A stretch of 59,495 nt of DNA from positions 1-59,495 of the forward strand of contig JADEWQ010000023.1 in NCBI GenBank assembly GCA_015207585.1, read 5' to 3'. The translations under genes and the position numbers were made by a program. The stretch is from Pleurocapsales cyanobacterium LEGE 06147. GTDB taxonomy: Bacteria > Cyanobacteriota > Cyanobacteriia > Cyanobacteriales > Xenococcaceae. Shown in pieces: positions 8,431 to 18,041 of the stretch (positions within the stretch are counted from its first letter, which is position 1; every line of letters begins with the position of its first letter). The notes below the pieces were generated by a model, which searched no databases, was not told where the DNA came from, and saw only the letters and a list, made by a program, of their open reading frames with translations.

Positions 8431-8868
8431 CTAGTTCTCGCTTTTTTTCTGTTGACAAGGTTGGTAGTCAGGGCAATTTTTGGCTTCTGGAGTCAAAACT
8501 GTAGAAGGATTTACTGCACACTTAAGATATGGATTGTTATTAAAAAATCGACATTGGTAACAAGCCGTTTGATGAAAGCATTCTGTTTTATGGGAAATTA
8601 AGGAGTTATCCAAATTTTTCCAATATTGCAATCGCTTGAGCCAAACCACAATCAAAGTAGTAGCAAAAAAACTAGCTATAATTGCTAAACCAGTAGGAAA
8701 TAACCACAACTCTTGATTTGATGGGGTATCGCCAATGATGGGGGTATCGCTTTGGGTTGACTGATTTGAGACAGTTTGACTCCAATTTGCTTCTCCCAAA
8801 TATTGCTCGTTTACGACAGATTGAGCCAAATATTCATCTGTATGCATGTCACTTATTTCTAAACCCAT
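8431..8868 (-). CDS. Single-pass membrane protein with C-terminal four-cysteine motif
   Basis: The 145-residue protein has a polar N-terminal half, one membrane helix at about 53-77 (LWLFPTGLAIIASFFATTLIVVWL) and a cytoplasmic or lumenal tail with CxxC at CYQC, then RFFNNNPYLKCAVNPS and NCPDYQP. The module CRFF-x-NNPYLKCAV-P-x4-A-NC-DY is conserved in many short cyanobacterial proteins, as I recall. The spacing suggests a metal or disulfide site. Function unknown. It has no operon partner. Confidence 0.7.
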   Translation of the reverse strand: MGLEISDMHTDEYLAQSVVNEQYLGEANWSQTVSNQSTQSDTPIIGDTPSNQELWLFPTGLAIIASFFATTLIVVWLKRLQYWKNLDNSLISHKTECFHQTACYQCRFFNNNPYLKCAVNPSTVLTPEAKNCPDYQPCQQKKSEN

Positions 8869-9405
8869 CTTTGATGAAAGACTAATTTATTTGTTTTCTT
8901 ACCGCGAGCTTATCCAAATCAAGACAATTCGCGGTCGCCGCTACTCCTCCACCTCTTTCTATTCTGTCGATCCTTATCGATTTAGATCTAAGTCAGCTCT
9001 AGTGCCGCCTTGTCCGGCATAACAAAACGACCTTATTTATTTTAAATATAGAGAATTAGCAAGTAAAAGTACGTCTATCTGTCGAAAGAAAATATAAATC
9101 TATAAATACAGCGATCGCTCTACAGGTAAAGTGTCGTATAATAGCGGCTCAAATTAATATACTGTCATTACAAGCAATACAAGCTGCAATCTAATTACCA
9201 GATCGAGAGTACTCAGACCGAGTTGCACTGGAAATATATGAACCGCTCCAGTTAATCGATAATTATCTTTTAAAAAATTTCAGCGATCTTTTGGTTGGCA
9301 TTGCAAAAAACCTAAGACAAGATTGAGAAAACTGTTTCTGGGCAACTAGGGATTATTTTATCTCTTCACCAGTAACTCATATTCTAAGTAATTAGCTACT
9401 CTATC
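8869..9405. other. Intergenic region upstream of the hps cluster
   Basis: This 537-bp gap lies between divergent genes and should carry the promoter of the hps cluster. It contains a HIP1-like GCGATCGC at 9111. I see no RNA gene, no repeat and no convincing promoter. Confidence 0.5.
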
Positions 9406-11157
9406 ATGGTGAGAGCAAAGCGTCGCCCGAACAAAAAATCTCAGACTAAAAAATCAATCTTAACCCTAAAAGAACGTCTAGCTCAAAAGCGCAAAGCAAA
9501 AGAAGAATTTAAAAAGCTAATTACATTAGCTGTTATTTGTTTTTTCTTTAGTTTAGTAATTGGTCTACCCATAGCATTAACAGTAAATATTAATGCAGGC
9601 TTGCTAGTCATTTTCGTAATCCCTTCTTTAATCGTTTCTTTCTCTTATCCTCGTCAAGCTCTCTGGTTTTTTCTTATTTATATGCCATTTAGTGGCACCG
9701 TTACTTATTGGATTGGTGGTGGTAATGCTTTGTTTCAAATCAGTAAAGACGTATTTTATTTGCCTGCCCTGATTGCGTTAGTTATAGAGTGCGGACGGAG
9801 AAAAAAGCCACTTATCATTGCTAAAGAATTAATTCCTACTTTCTTGGTTTTGCTACTATTTTCCTTAATGACATTGTTAATAGTTAATGGAGGACAGCAA
9901 TTTACTTTACCCTATTGTGACAGTTTGAGCGAATACGATCGATTTCTTCGCGCTCCCGATGGGACACTTCTTGTTAATCCAGTAACGAATATAGCGATAA
10001 AAACTCCCTGTAAAGAAGGGGTTCCATTACTGCAAGGAATTTTAGGGCTAAAAGTTTTAGTTGGTTATGTTCCTCTGATTTTTTGCGCTTACTATCTCAT
10101 TGAAGATAAACAAAAATTAGTTTTTTTGGGAAGACTATTAGTAGTGCTAGCTATTATCTGCTGCATACTGGGTATAATTCAATACCTCATGTTATTTAAG
10201 GGAATTTGTGCTGGAACTCGCGAAGCAGTAGGTGAAAATTTATTCAAAGCCAGCTTAGAAGCAAAGTGTTTTGTAGGAGGTTCTTTATTATACAGTCCCG
10301 AGCAGGGGCAAATTCGTTTACCAGGCACTTTTGTCTCTCCTTGGCACTGGGCATGGTTTCTCATTGCCAATAGTTTTATAACTTTTACTGTTGCATTTAG
10401 CGATCCATCTTTTATTTGGCGAACAGCAGGTTTAGGGAGTTTAGCATTGGTATTTATCAATGCTGTTATTTGCGGACAGAGAATTGCTCTTGCTTTTGTT
10501 CCTGTCGCCGTTATTATTTCACTGATTCTTACCGGACAATTAGCAAATCTCAAGCGATTTATTCCTGCTGCTATTGGATTAGCTTTAATTATCGGAATTG
10601 CGGTAGCAAATAACCCAGCTATAGTTGAGCAGAGAGTTGATAGTCTCGTAGAGCGTTGGAATGTTGCGCCTCCCCATCTATTTATTGAGAGGCAATTTGA
10701 ATTTTCTATCAATCAACAAAGAGGAATTTTGGGAAGAGGCTTAGGTAAAGCGACTAACTCCACTCGTTCTTTTGGTCCGACCGTCTTAGTAGAAACATAT
10801 CATCCCAAACTACTCTATGAAATAGGTTACTTAGGTTTGTTAACTTTTATGATTTTTGTGTCCCATCTAGCCATAGTTGCTTTTAAAAGTTATCGTTCGG
10901 TCAAAATTCCTAGTATCCGTAGCTTTGGCTCTAGTTTTTGGGTATTTATTTTAATCATTACTTATTTTCCTTACTGGTATCCCTTAGATACCGATCCAGT
11001 AGCAGTTTATTACTGGTTATTTGCAGGAGTACTGTTGAAGCTACCGAGTATCGAGAGGCAAGAGCAAAAAAAATGGGAATTGGAGTCGGATCGTGAAGCT
11101 CAAAGTTCGCGAAAACGTACACCAAAAAAATGGAGGCGACATCCTTTAAATATTTAA
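9406..11157 (+). CDS. hpsL: HpsL-type polysaccharide polymerase/O-antigen-ligase-like membrane protein
   Basis: The 583-residue protein has a basic, lysine-rich N-terminus (LKERLAQKRKAKEEFKKL) and about ten membrane helices, with a large loop around residues 160-200 and another before the last helices. The segment YMPFSGTVTYWIGGGN and the length match the HpsL family, named for hormogonium polysaccharide synthesis in Nostoc. The fold is that of Wzy polymerases and O-antigen ligases, so the likely role is polymerising or transferring lipid-linked glycans at the plasma membrane. It heads a four-gene cluster on the plus strand with three glycosyltransferases. Confidence 0.8.
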   Translation: MVRAKRRPNKKSQTKKSILTLKERLAQKRKAKEEFKKLITLAVICFFFSLVIGLPIALTVNINAGLLVIFVIPSLIVSFSYPRQALWFFLIYMPFSGTVTYWIGGGNALFQISKDVFYLPALIALVIECGRRKKPLIIAKELIPTFLVLLLFSLMTLLIVNGGQQFTLPYCDSLSEYDRFLRAPDGTLLVNPVTNIAIKTPCKEGVPLLQGILGLKVLVGYVPLIFCAYYLIEDKQKLVFLGRLLVVLAIICCILGIIQYLMLFKGICAGTREAVGENLFKASLEAKCFVGGSLLYSPEQGQIRLPGTFVSPWHWAWFLIANSFITFTVAFSDPSFIWRTAGLGSLALVFINAVICGQRIALAFVPVAVIISLILTGQLANLKRFIPAAIGLALIIGIAVANNPAIVEQRVDSLVERWNVAPPHLFIERQFEFSINQQRGILGRGLGKATNSTRSFGPTVLVETYHPKLLYEIGYLGLLTFMIFVSHLAIVAFKSYRSVKIPSIRSFGSSFWVFILIITYFPYWYPLDTDPVAVYYWLFAGVLLKLPSIERQEQKKWELESDREAQSSRKRTPKKWRRHPLNI

Positions 11158-11294
11158 CTAATAATTTCCCTATTAATGTTGTTTTCAAGGGACGATTAGG
11201 GAATATTACATTTAACTTATTCAATTAAATAGATGAAACTGGCAAGTTCTTCAAAAAAAGAGCTTGCTTGGATTGTGTCAAATTTTAATTATTT
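11158..11294. other. Gap with two hairpins between hpsL and the GT2 gene
   Basis: TTCCCTA/TAGGGAA arms (11166-11200) and GCAAGTTC/GAGCTTGC arms around an A-rich loop (11240-11270) can pair. Neither is followed by a convincing T run, so they could be RNA processing or attenuation structures inside the operon rather than terminators. Confidence 0.35.
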
Positions 11295-12293
11295 ATGAGC
11301 TTACCTTTAATTTCCGCAATCGTTCCTACTTATGAAAGAGAAGAACCGTTACGAGATACGATTGAAGATCTTCTCAAACAAGATTATCCCTTACTTGAAA
11401 TTTTAGTTATCGATCAAACATTAATTCATAAACCAGAAATACAGACATATTTAGAAAATTTAGCCAAAGAAAATAAAATAAACTGGTTTCGCGTAGATTG
11501 GGCAAGTTTGCCAGGAGCAAGAAATTACGGGATTAGACGAGCGAAGGGAGAAATTATTATTTTTATTGATGATGATGTTAAGTTACCAAAAAGTTACTTA
11601 AAAGCTCATATAAAAAACTATCAAAAAAATCCTGCAATTGGTGCAGTAGCAGGGCGAGTTTTCGATCGTATGAAATTAGCAGATTTTAGTAACAAAGGGC
11701 AAAATGATTCTCTGTTTACTATAAAATATTTGCCTCCAGAAGCAATGGACCCTGGAATTGCTTGGTATCACATCGATCTGGTGCATACAACCGAACCCCA
11801 AAGGGTAATCTCTGCTAGAGGTTGCAATATGTCTTTTCGTAGAGAAATTTTCACCAAACACAATATTTGGTTTGATGAACGATTTCGCGGTAGTGCAGTG
11901 CGAGAGGAATCAGATTTTTGTTTGCGGTTGCGTCGAACAGGATACCAGATTTGGTACGACCCCGAAGCAAATCTAATCCATTTAGGAGAAGAAACCGGAG
12001 GATGTCACGATATTAGTACGCGATCGCTTCAATACCAATTTACTTTTTATCACAATCATTTTTTGATGGCACTGAAAAATCTTACTTTGAGCCAACAATT
12101 ACATCTTTATATCAAATTATTTGATTGTCATGTTTTAGGTAATCCACCCTGTAATAAAAGTGGTTCTCCAGTCAAAATCTTAACCCGTGGACTTTTTTAC
12201 TGTTTGGGTTTTTTAAATGCTCTCTGGACTCAAATTAAAAAATTGTGGGATGACGGACAAATTTATACTCGTATAGATTTAGAAACGAAATAA
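11295..12293 (+). CDS. hpsN: Family 2 glycosyltransferase, HpsN-type
   Basis: The start SLPLISAIVPTYEREEPLRDTI is the nucleotide-binding strand of a GT-A fold. The DXD-type motif FIDDDVKLP is at about residue 90, WASLPGARNYGIRRAKGE precedes it, and RGCNMSFRREIF followed by EESDFCLRLRR is the acceptor and catalytic-base region. No membrane helices, so it acts at the cytoplasmic face. The order HpsL, GT2, GT4, GT4 agrees with hpsL-N-O-P of other cyanobacteria as I recall; the exact sugar is unknown. It is 33 bp from the next gene, so cotranscription is likely. Confidence 0.75.
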   Translation: MSLPLISAIVPTYEREEPLRDTIEDLLKQDYPLLEILVIDQTLIHKPEIQTYLENLAKENKINWFRVDWASLPGARNYGIRRAKGEIIIFIDDDVKLPKSYLKAHIKNYQKNPAIGAVAGRVFDRMKLADFSNKGQNDSLFTIKYLPPEAMDPGIAWYHIDLVHTTEPQRVISARGCNMSFRREIFTKHNIWFDERFRGSAVREESDFCLRLRRTGYQIWYDPEANLIHLGEETGGCHDISTRSLQYQFTFYHNHFLMALKNLTLSQQLHLYIKLFDCHVLGNPPCNKSGSPVKILTRGLFYCLGFLNALWTQIKKLWDDGQIYTRIDLETK

Positions 12294-12326
12294 GTATCGA
12301 ACAAGGATTATTTAAATTTAATTAAT

Positions 12327-13499
12327 ATGCGAATTTTAGTAGCTAGTCATACCTATATAGTCGAGCTTAATCGTGCTAAATTAAGAGAATTAACCAAACT
12401 AAAACCAGATATAGAGGTACTCGTGGTCGTTCCTAAACGATGGTGCCCCGGTGGAGTTCAACATCAAATTATTGAATCTCAAGAAAAAGATGAGGGCAGA
12501 TTTCGAGTAGTACCTATTTCTAACTTCAGTAATAATAATCAGGGTTTACTTGTTTTTGGAATCGATATTATTAATTTATTAACAACTTTTAAGCCTCAAA
12601 TTATTCAAGTAGAGCAAGGAGCAAAAGCTTTAAGCTATGCTCAATTAATTGTTCTAAATCATGTTTTTAATCTCAACGCAAAAAATATTTTTTTTACTTG
12701 GTGGAATTTACCATATAAAAATGAGTTTCCCATCTCTTGGTTAGAAAAATATAATCTCAGAAATACTCATGGCTTAATTGCAGGTAATCAGGATGGAGCA
12801 GATATTCTTAAAGAACACGGATATCGTAAAAAAATCAAAATCATGCCTCAACTAGGAGTAGACGAACAGCTATTTTCTCCTCGTCTTCAACCAGAATTAG
12901 CTGCAGAATTAGGTATCAAATCTGATGAGTTTGTTGTAGGTTTCGTCGGTAGATTCGTACCAGAAAAGGGTATCTTAACTTTAATCAAAGCCCTTGCTGG
13001 CTTAACTGAATTATCTTGGAAGTTATTGTTATTAGGTCGCGGAATTCTTCAAGAGAAAATTCACCAAACCTCGCTCGAAGCAGGAATTGAAAGCAGATTA
13101 ATTATAGTCGAAAGCGTTCCTCATCATGAAGTTCCTCGCTACATTAATTTGATGAATACTTTAATTTTGCCTTCCGAAACTACTTATCAGTTTAAAACCC
13201 TGACTGCGGTTGGTTGGAAAGAACAATTCGGTCATGTATTAATCGAAGCCATGGCTTGTCGCGTACCAGTAATTGGTTCTGATTCTGGAGAAATTCCTAA
13301 TGTAATTGGCGATGCTGGATTAGTGTTTCCAGAAGGAGATGCAGAAGCTTTACGTAATTGCTTGCAGCAGTTGATGGAGAAACCAGAATTGGCTCAACAA
13401 TTGGCGCAAAAAGGTTATGAGAGGACGATAGAAAAATATACGAATAAAGCTTTAGCCAAGCAGCAGTTGGAGTTTTATCAAGAATTACTTTTTAGTTAA
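12327..13499 (+). CDS. hpsO: Family 4 glycosyltransferase, HpsO-type
   Basis: GT-B fold enzyme of 390 residues: N-terminal domain starting MRILVASHTYIVELNRAKL, C-terminal nucleotide-sugar domain with VGFVGRFVPEKGILTLI, the E-x7-E type block FGHVLIEAMACRVPVIGSDSGEIPNVIGDAGLVF. The N-terminal block NIFFTWWNLPYKNEFPIS and GLIAGNQDGADILKEHGY are typical of the HpsO group. It should transfer a sugar from a nucleotide donor to the growing lipid-linked repeat unit. The stop is followed after 11 bp by the next gene, which supports an operon. Confidence 0.78.
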   Translation: MRILVASHTYIVELNRAKLRELTKLKPDIEVLVVVPKRWCPGGVQHQIIESQEKDEGRFRVVPISNFSNNNQGLLVFGIDIINLLTTFKPQIIQVEQGAKALSYAQLIVLNHVFNLNAKNIFFTWWNLPYKNEFPISWLEKYNLRNTHGLIAGNQDGADILKEHGYRKKIKIMPQLGVDEQLFSPRLQPELAAELGIKSDEFVVGFVGRFVPEKGILTLIKALAGLTELSWKLLLLGRGILQEKIHQTSLEAGIESRLIIVESVPHHEVPRYINLMNTLILPSETTYQFKTLTAVGWKEQFGHVLIEAMACRVPVIGSDSGEIPNVIGDAGLVFPEGDAEALRNCLQQLMEKPELAQQLAQKGYERTIEKYTNKALAKQQLEFYQELLFS

Positions 13500-13510
13500 T
13501 TTGGACAAGA

Positions 13511-14695
13511 ATGCGCATTATTCAAATAGTTCCTTCAGTTTCTTTAGTTTATGGCGGTCCCAGTCAGATGGTGTTGGGACTGTCTCAAGCTTTGGCAGCA
13601 GAAGGAGTAGAAATAACGTTACTAACCACCAATACAAATGGAGATATGGGACAACCTCTCTTAGATGTTCCCATCGCCAAACCAGTTAAACGAGATGGCT
13701 ACGAAATAATTTATTTTCCTTGTTCTCCTTTTCGACGCTATAAGTTTTCTCTAGGCTTACTTCAGTGGCTAGCTAACCATGCTAAAGATTATCATTTAGC
13801 TCATATCCATGCTTTATTTTCTCCAGTAAGTACTGCTGCAGCAACTCTAGCCCGATATCGAAGTTTACCTTATATATTGCGCCCTCTGGGAACTCTCGAT
13901 CCAGCTGACTTACGCAAAAAAAGACAATTAAAAAAAATCTATGGTTTACTTCTGGAAAAGCCGAATTTAGCTGGTGCAGCAGGAGTTCACTTCACGAGCG
14001 AAGAAGAAGCCAAAATATCAGAAAGATTTGGCATCTACACAAAAGATTTAGTGATTCCTTTAGGAGTCGATTTACCTGGAAATTTACCAAAGAAAGGAAC
14101 AGCGCGTCAGCAATTAGGGATAAGTAGCGATCGCCCTCTTATTTTATTCATGTCTCGTATCGATCCCAAAAAAGGTCTGGACTTGCTCATTCCCGCTTTG
14201 GAAGCATTACAGGAACAAGGATTGGATTTTCAGTTTGTTTTAGCAGGAGCAAACCCTCAAGATCTAGCTTATGAAACCAAAATTAGAGACAGACTAAAAA
14301 CTTCTAAACTGCAACAACGGACAATTGTCACGGGTTTTGTTCGAGGAGAATTCAAACTAGGATTGCTAGCAGATGCAGATATTTTTATTTTACCCTCTTA
14401 CTACGAAAACTTTGGCATTGCAGTAGCCGAAGCAATGGCTGTAGGTACGCCTGTAATCATCTCGAATCGCGTCCATATTTGGCAAGAGATAGAAGCAGCC
14501 GTAGCAGGATGGGTAACTCCCTGTGAACTAGATCGATTAACTAAGGTATTGCGATTAGCATTAAAACAACCTCTTGAGCGGGAACAAAGAGGGAAAAATG
14601 CACGTATATTAGTACAGCAAAAATATAGTTGGAGGGCGATCGCGCAACAAATGATAGAGGCTTATCGAGATATTATTAACGATAAAAATAGATAA
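13511..14695 (+). CDS. hpsP: Family 4 glycosyltransferase, HpsP-type
   Basis: The 394-residue GT-B enzyme begins MRIIQIVPSVSLVYGGPSQM, with the glycine loop for donor binding, and carries LFMSRIDPKKGLDLLI, PSYYENFGIAVAEAMAVGTPVI (the E-x7-E motif) in the C-terminal domain. FSPVSTAAATLARYRSLPYILRPLGTLDP is characteristic of the HpsP group. It is the last gene of the polysaccharide cluster. The second GT4 differs from the first in its N-terminal domain, so each probably adds a different sugar (inference). Confidence 0.8.
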   Translation: MRIIQIVPSVSLVYGGPSQMVLGLSQALAAEGVEITLLTTNTNGDMGQPLLDVPIAKPVKRDGYEIIYFPCSPFRRYKFSLGLLQWLANHAKDYHLAHIHALFSPVSTAAATLARYRSLPYILRPLGTLDPADLRKKRQLKKIYGLLLEKPNLAGAAGVHFTSEEEAKISERFGIYTKDLVIPLGVDLPGNLPKKGTARQQLGISSDRPLILFMSRIDPKKGLDLLIPALEALQEQGLDFQFVLAGANPQDLAYETKIRDRLKTSKLQQRTIVTGFVRGEFKLGLLADADIFILPSYYENFGIAVAEAMAVGTPVIISNRVHIWQEIEAAVAGWVTPCELDRLTKVLRLALKQPLEREQRGKNARILVQQKYSWRAIAQQMIEAYRDIINDKNR

Positions 14696-14816
14696 TGCAT
14701 TACAAATACTTTTTCAAAGTACTTATTTGATAAATGATTGAAAAGATAACTAAATAATTACAAAAATTACCCTTAGATAATTTTTAACCCTTAGTCTGGT
14801 TTACGCTCATAAAATT

Positions 14817-15248
14817 ATGTCTAACAAAATCCTATCTCTCGGACTTGCCGCGATCGCCCTTTTAATCCTTCCTGGTATTGCTCGCGCTCAACAAGTAATC
14901 TTTCAACAAAGTCGGGCTACTGCTACTGCTGTAGGAGACAATAACTTTGCCGCCAGTCGCGTTCGTCAATCTGCCTCTCAGAATCAATTTAGCAATTCAA
15001 ATAATCCACAAAATCAAATTATAATTCAACGAGCTGAGGGTAACGCCACTGCCATTGGTAGTAACAATAGAGTAATTAGCAAGATCGACCAGTCTAGCTT
15101 CCAGAATCAGTTTGCTAACCCCAATGGTTACTCAGGAAATACCCAAAACCAAATCTCTATTCAGAAAGCTACTAGCAATCTTACCGCGATCGGACAAAAC
15201 AATACAGCGATCGGCAATATTAAACAGTCCAATCTTCAAAACCAGTAG
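14817..15248 (+). CDS. Secreted protein with three curlin-like repeats
   Basis: A signal peptide (MSNKILSLGLAAIALLILP...ARAQQ) is followed by three repeats of about 38 residues. Each holds the pattern A-x-G-x-N-N-x-A/V-x4-I/V-x-Q-S followed by Q-N-Q, seen as AVGDNNFAASRVRQS, AIGSNNRVISKIDQS and AIGQNNTAIGNIKQS. Regular G, N and Q at fixed spacing are the mark of curli-type and other amyloid or beta-solenoid proteins. The exact CsgA spacing (G-x2-N-x-A-x3-Q) is not kept. It begins 121 bp after hpsP on the same strand and ends at a terminator, so it may be an extracellular matrix component acting with the polysaccharide (inference). Confidence 0.6.
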   Translation: MSNKILSLGLAAIALLILPGIARAQQVIFQQSRATATAVGDNNFAASRVRQSASQNQFSNSNNPQNQIIIQRAEGNATAIGSNNRVISKIDQSSFQNQFANPNGYSGNTQNQISIQKATSNLTAIGQNNTAIGNIKQSNLQNQ

Positions 15249-15360
15249 AATTTTAAATCCTGTTTTGGTGGCAGGGTTTAACTAGTACAAGTCGGCCCAA
15301 ATACAGCTACCATTCCAGAGCAACGAAATGCTTATATTAACTATAATAAGTCAGTTATCA

Positions 15361-15388
15361 GTAGGGGCAAACGACCGTTTGCCCCTAC
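15361..15388. repeat. Perfect palindromic repeat (GTAGGGGC...GCCCCTAC)
   Basis: Arms GTAGGGGCAAACG and CGTTTGCCCCTAC are perfectly complementary around a 2-base centre. This palindrome family is widely dispersed between genes in cyanobacteria. Confidence 0.8.
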
Positions 15389-15467
15389 TGGTGACTGTTC
15401 CCTGTTCCCGACCTTACGTAAGAAGCCTAATGTGTTTTAATCTTTTTGACTTCTACGCAACTATCTC

Positions 15468-15511
15468 AGTAAAAAACTTCCTATCTACTTAAAGATAGAA
15501 AGTTTTTTACT
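15468..15511. terminator. Bidirectional terminator between the curlin-like gene and metK
   Basis: Arms AGTAAAAAACTT-c-CTATCT and AGATAG-AAGTTTTTTACT pair with a short loop. T runs flank the stem on both strands, so it can end both convergent transcripts. Confidence 0.8.
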
Positions 15512-15575
15512 TGCCAAAGAATAAAGCATGATAAATGCGATCGCTTTAGCAATTAAATTTTGCTAAAAATTAAGT

Positions 15576-16829
15576 TCAGACCAAAGCATTAGACAAAGAA
15601 TATTCTTTTAACAGTGCCGCTTTGTCCGTTTGTTCCCAAGGCAAGTCTAGATCGGTTCTGCCGAAATGACCGTAAGCAGCTACATCCTGATAGAAGCGAC
15701 CGCCTCTTTTTGCTGGCAAACTACAGAGATTTAGAGTCTGAATTATGCCTGCCGGGCGCAGCTCAAAATGCTCTCTAACTAAGGCTAATAGTTTGTCTTC
15801 TTTTATCTTGCCAGTACCAAAAGTTTCGACAAATATACTCACTGGTCTAGCTACACCAATAGCGTAACTTACCTGTACTTCACACTTATCTGCTAAACTA
15901 GCTGCAACAATATTTTTTGCCACATAACGACAAGCATAAGAAGCACTGCGGTCTACTTTGGTAGGGTCTTTACCGGAGAAAGCACCGCCACCGTGACGGG
16001 AATAACCTCCATAAGTATCGACAATAATTTTTCTGCCTGTCAAACCCGAGTCTCCTTGAGGTCCGCCAATGACAAACTTACCCGTAGGATTGACCAAGAA
16101 GCGAGTTTCTCGATCTGGTTTGATGTCTAAATCAGTAAAAATTGGCTGGACAACTGTTTCCCAAAGGTCGGCTTTAATTTTTTTCTGTACCGCACTACCC
16201 TCGCTAATATCACCAATTGTTTCTGTATGCTGAGTGGAAACTAAAATGGTATCAATTCCTACTGGCTTGCCATCTTCGTAAATAACAGAAACCTGGGTTT
16301 TCCCATCAGGACGCAGGTAAGACAGTTCTCCTGTTTTTCTGACGGCTGCTAAACGGCGGGATATTCGATGAGCCAAACTGATAGGCATGGGCATCAATTC
16401 TGGGGTTTCGTTACAAGCAAAACCAAACATAATTCCTTGGTCGCCGGCACCAATCTGGTCGAGTTCATCGTCGCTGAGCTGTTCTCTATGTTCGTGAGCT
16501 TTACTCACGCCTTGAGCAATGTCAGAGGATTGTTCGTCTAGTGCCACCAAAACAGAGCAGCTATTAGCAGAGAATCCGTTCTCGGCATAGTTGTAACCAA
16601 TCTCAGCAATTTTTTTTCTGGCTAGATCGACATAATTGACCTGAGCTTGAGTACTAATTTCTCCAGTAATGAGAACTAAGCCAGTATTAACTACTACTTC
16701 TGCCGCAATACGACTATATTCATCTTCAGATAGCAAAGCATCTACAATCGTATCAGAAATCTGATCGCAGATTTTATCGGGATGACCCTCAGTAACTGAC
16801 TCAGAGGTGAATAAGTAACGATGAGACAA
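15576..16829 (-). CDS. metK: S-adenosylmethionine synthetase
   Basis: Makes S-adenosylmethionine from methionine and ATP. The 417-residue protein has [17 protein letters not shown] at the N-terminus (ATP and Mg binding), [10 protein letters not shown] (methionine loop), and [19 protein letters not shown] (P-loop-like signature). Length is that of cyanobacterial MetK. A long AT-rich leader of 372 bp precedes it on the minus strand; I could not identify a SAM riboswitch there. It is transcribed alone and ends at the bidirectional terminator. Confidence 0.97.
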   Translation of the reverse strand: MSHRYLFTSESVTEGHPDKICDQISDTIVDALLSEDEYSRIAAEVVVNTGLVLITGEISTQAQVNYVDLARKKIAEIGYNYAENGFSANSCSVLVALDEQSSDIAQGVSKAHEHREQLSDDELDQIGAGDQGIMFGFACNETPELMPMPISLAHRISRRLAAVRKTGELSYLRPDGKTQVSVIYEDGKPVGIDTILVSTQHTETIGDISEGSAVQKKIKADLWETVVQPIFTDLDIKPDRETRFLVNPTGKFVIGGPQGDSGLTGRKIIVDTYGGYSRHGGGAFSGKDPTKVDRSASYACRYVAKNIVAASLADKCEVQVSYAIGVARPVSIFVETFGTGKIKEDKLLALVREHFELRPAGIIQTLNLCSLPAKRGGRFYQDVAAYGHFGRTDLDLPWEQTDKAALLKEYSLSNALV

Positions 16830-17201
16830 TTTTAAATATTCCTCCCTAATAACTTAAGTAAAAATTACTTAGATTAACTTACTATCATAAACAATTGAAA
16901 ATTAAAAATTCACTCTTCACAAACAATTCAAAATTGATAATATATTTTTATGTTAATAAAGTATATTATAGTAACAAAAATTATAGGCATTGAAAAGATA
17001 TTGATTGTTCGAGCGGTAGGATGATACTAAAATTAGAACCAATACTCTTTAACCTCGTCCATTGGTTAGCAGCCAATTTTGAGTAAATATAATTTGAAAA
17101 AGAAACGAGTAAGGTAAAAATAAGCTCGTTTTAACTTGACTCTATCGCCTCATTAATATTAACTGAAATTATCAAAATAATAAAGCTTAATAATGCGATT
17201 G
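16830..17201. other. Intergenic region upstream of metK
   Basis: The 372-bp gap is very AT-rich and contains runs such as TATATTATAG. It should hold the metK promoter. No RNA motif or repeat was recognised. Confidence 0.45.
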
Positions 17202-17942
17202 CTAAGTTGCCAAAATTTTAATTTCATCGAGTTGAGCGATCGCTACATCTGCTTCTGCTAAGCGCTCGCTTTGAGAAGCTTCCCAGCAAATACCAATCGT
17301 TCCCGCTGCACCCGCCGCTTTTGCCATTTCAATATCGTCTCGAGCATCTCCTATCATCAAAGTATGAGCGGGTTCAACGTCTAAAGCCTGACAAGCTCGG
17401 ATAAAAAATGTTGGATCGGGTTTACTTCCGAGATCGGCTCCCATAGTAAGTTGGATATAGGCTCTAAGCCTATGACGCTCGACAAAAGCTTCTACCCCAG
17501 CTGTCAAATCAGCTGAAAGAATACCTAGTTTTAGACCAGCATTAGCAAAATATTCGAGTACTTCAAGGCTACCAGTAAACAGCGGCGAAGATTCTGCCGT
17601 TCTAGTTAAATATTTATTTGCTTCTTCAAAAGCGTTGCGAGCAATTTCTTTTGATTCAAACCAACTACGTCCTGTTTCGGCAATATAAGCAGCAGCAGCA
17701 ATTTCGTTTTCTTGGCGGCTTCCCACTGCCATTAATCCTGTCGGATTGAGAGTGTCATCTTGGATTCCGAATGCCATGAGTAAAGGCTCGCCAATACCAG
17801 GTATTTGAGCATCAATTAAGCGCGCTCTTTTAACACCTAACTCTCGCAAGAAAGTTTGTGAATTTTCCAAAGTACCATCTTTATCAAAGAGGATGGCTTT
17901 AATATTGGTAAATTTAGCGTTTTTGCAACCAATCGTTATCAA
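17202..17942 (-). CDS. HAD-superfamily phosphatase (phosphoglycolate phosphatase-like)
   Basis: All four HAD motifs are seen: I, AILFDKDGTL; II, GILSADLT; III, GSKPDPTFF; IV, MIGDARDDIEMAKAAGA. The C1 cap domain between motifs I and II is alpha-helical. Such enzymes remove phosphate from small metabolites through an aspartyl-phosphate; phosphoglycolate is one candidate in a photorespiring organism, but substrate cannot be read from the sequence. It follows rpsA on the same strand, but a strong terminator lies between them. Confidence 0.85.
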   Translation of the reverse strand: MITIGCKNAKFTNIKAILFDKDGTLENSQTFLRELGVKRARLIDAQIPGIGEPLLMAFGIQDDTLNPTGLMAVGSRQENEIAAAAYIAETGRSWFESKEIARNAFEEANKYLTRTAESSPLFTGSLEVLEYFANAGLKLGILSADLTAGVEAFVERHRLRAYIQLTMGADLGSKPDPTFFIRACQALDVEPAHTLMIGDARDDIEMAKAAGAAGTIGICWEASQSERLAEADVAIAQLDEIKILAT

Positions 17943-17988
17943 ATCATTTTCCTCCCGGCTTTATTACTTTAAGTTCAATAATAAAAAT

Positions 17989-18017
17989 AAAAAAAGAGGG
18001 CTATTCCCCCTTTTTTT
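17989..18017 (-). terminator. Terminator of rpsA
   Basis: Arms A7-G-A-GGG and CCC-C-C-T7 form a hairpin with a 5-nt loop. It lies 25 bp after the rpsA stop and has T runs on both strands. Confidence 0.88.
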
Positions 18018-18041
18018 GCACAAATTATCCCTGCAAACACT

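Larger units (their letters stand above)
15249..15575. other. Intergenic region between convergent genes
   Basis: This 327-bp gap holds the palindromic repeat at 15361 and the bidirectional terminator at 15468, listed separately. No other feature was recognised. Confidence 0.5.

Noticed and set aside
10179-10712. Minus-strand frame of 177 residues
   Set aside because: Lies wholly antisense to hpsL and has no family pattern.
16830-17201. Possible SAM riboswitch before metK
   Set aside because: No conserved SAM aptamer elements or terminator/antiterminator pair could be seen.
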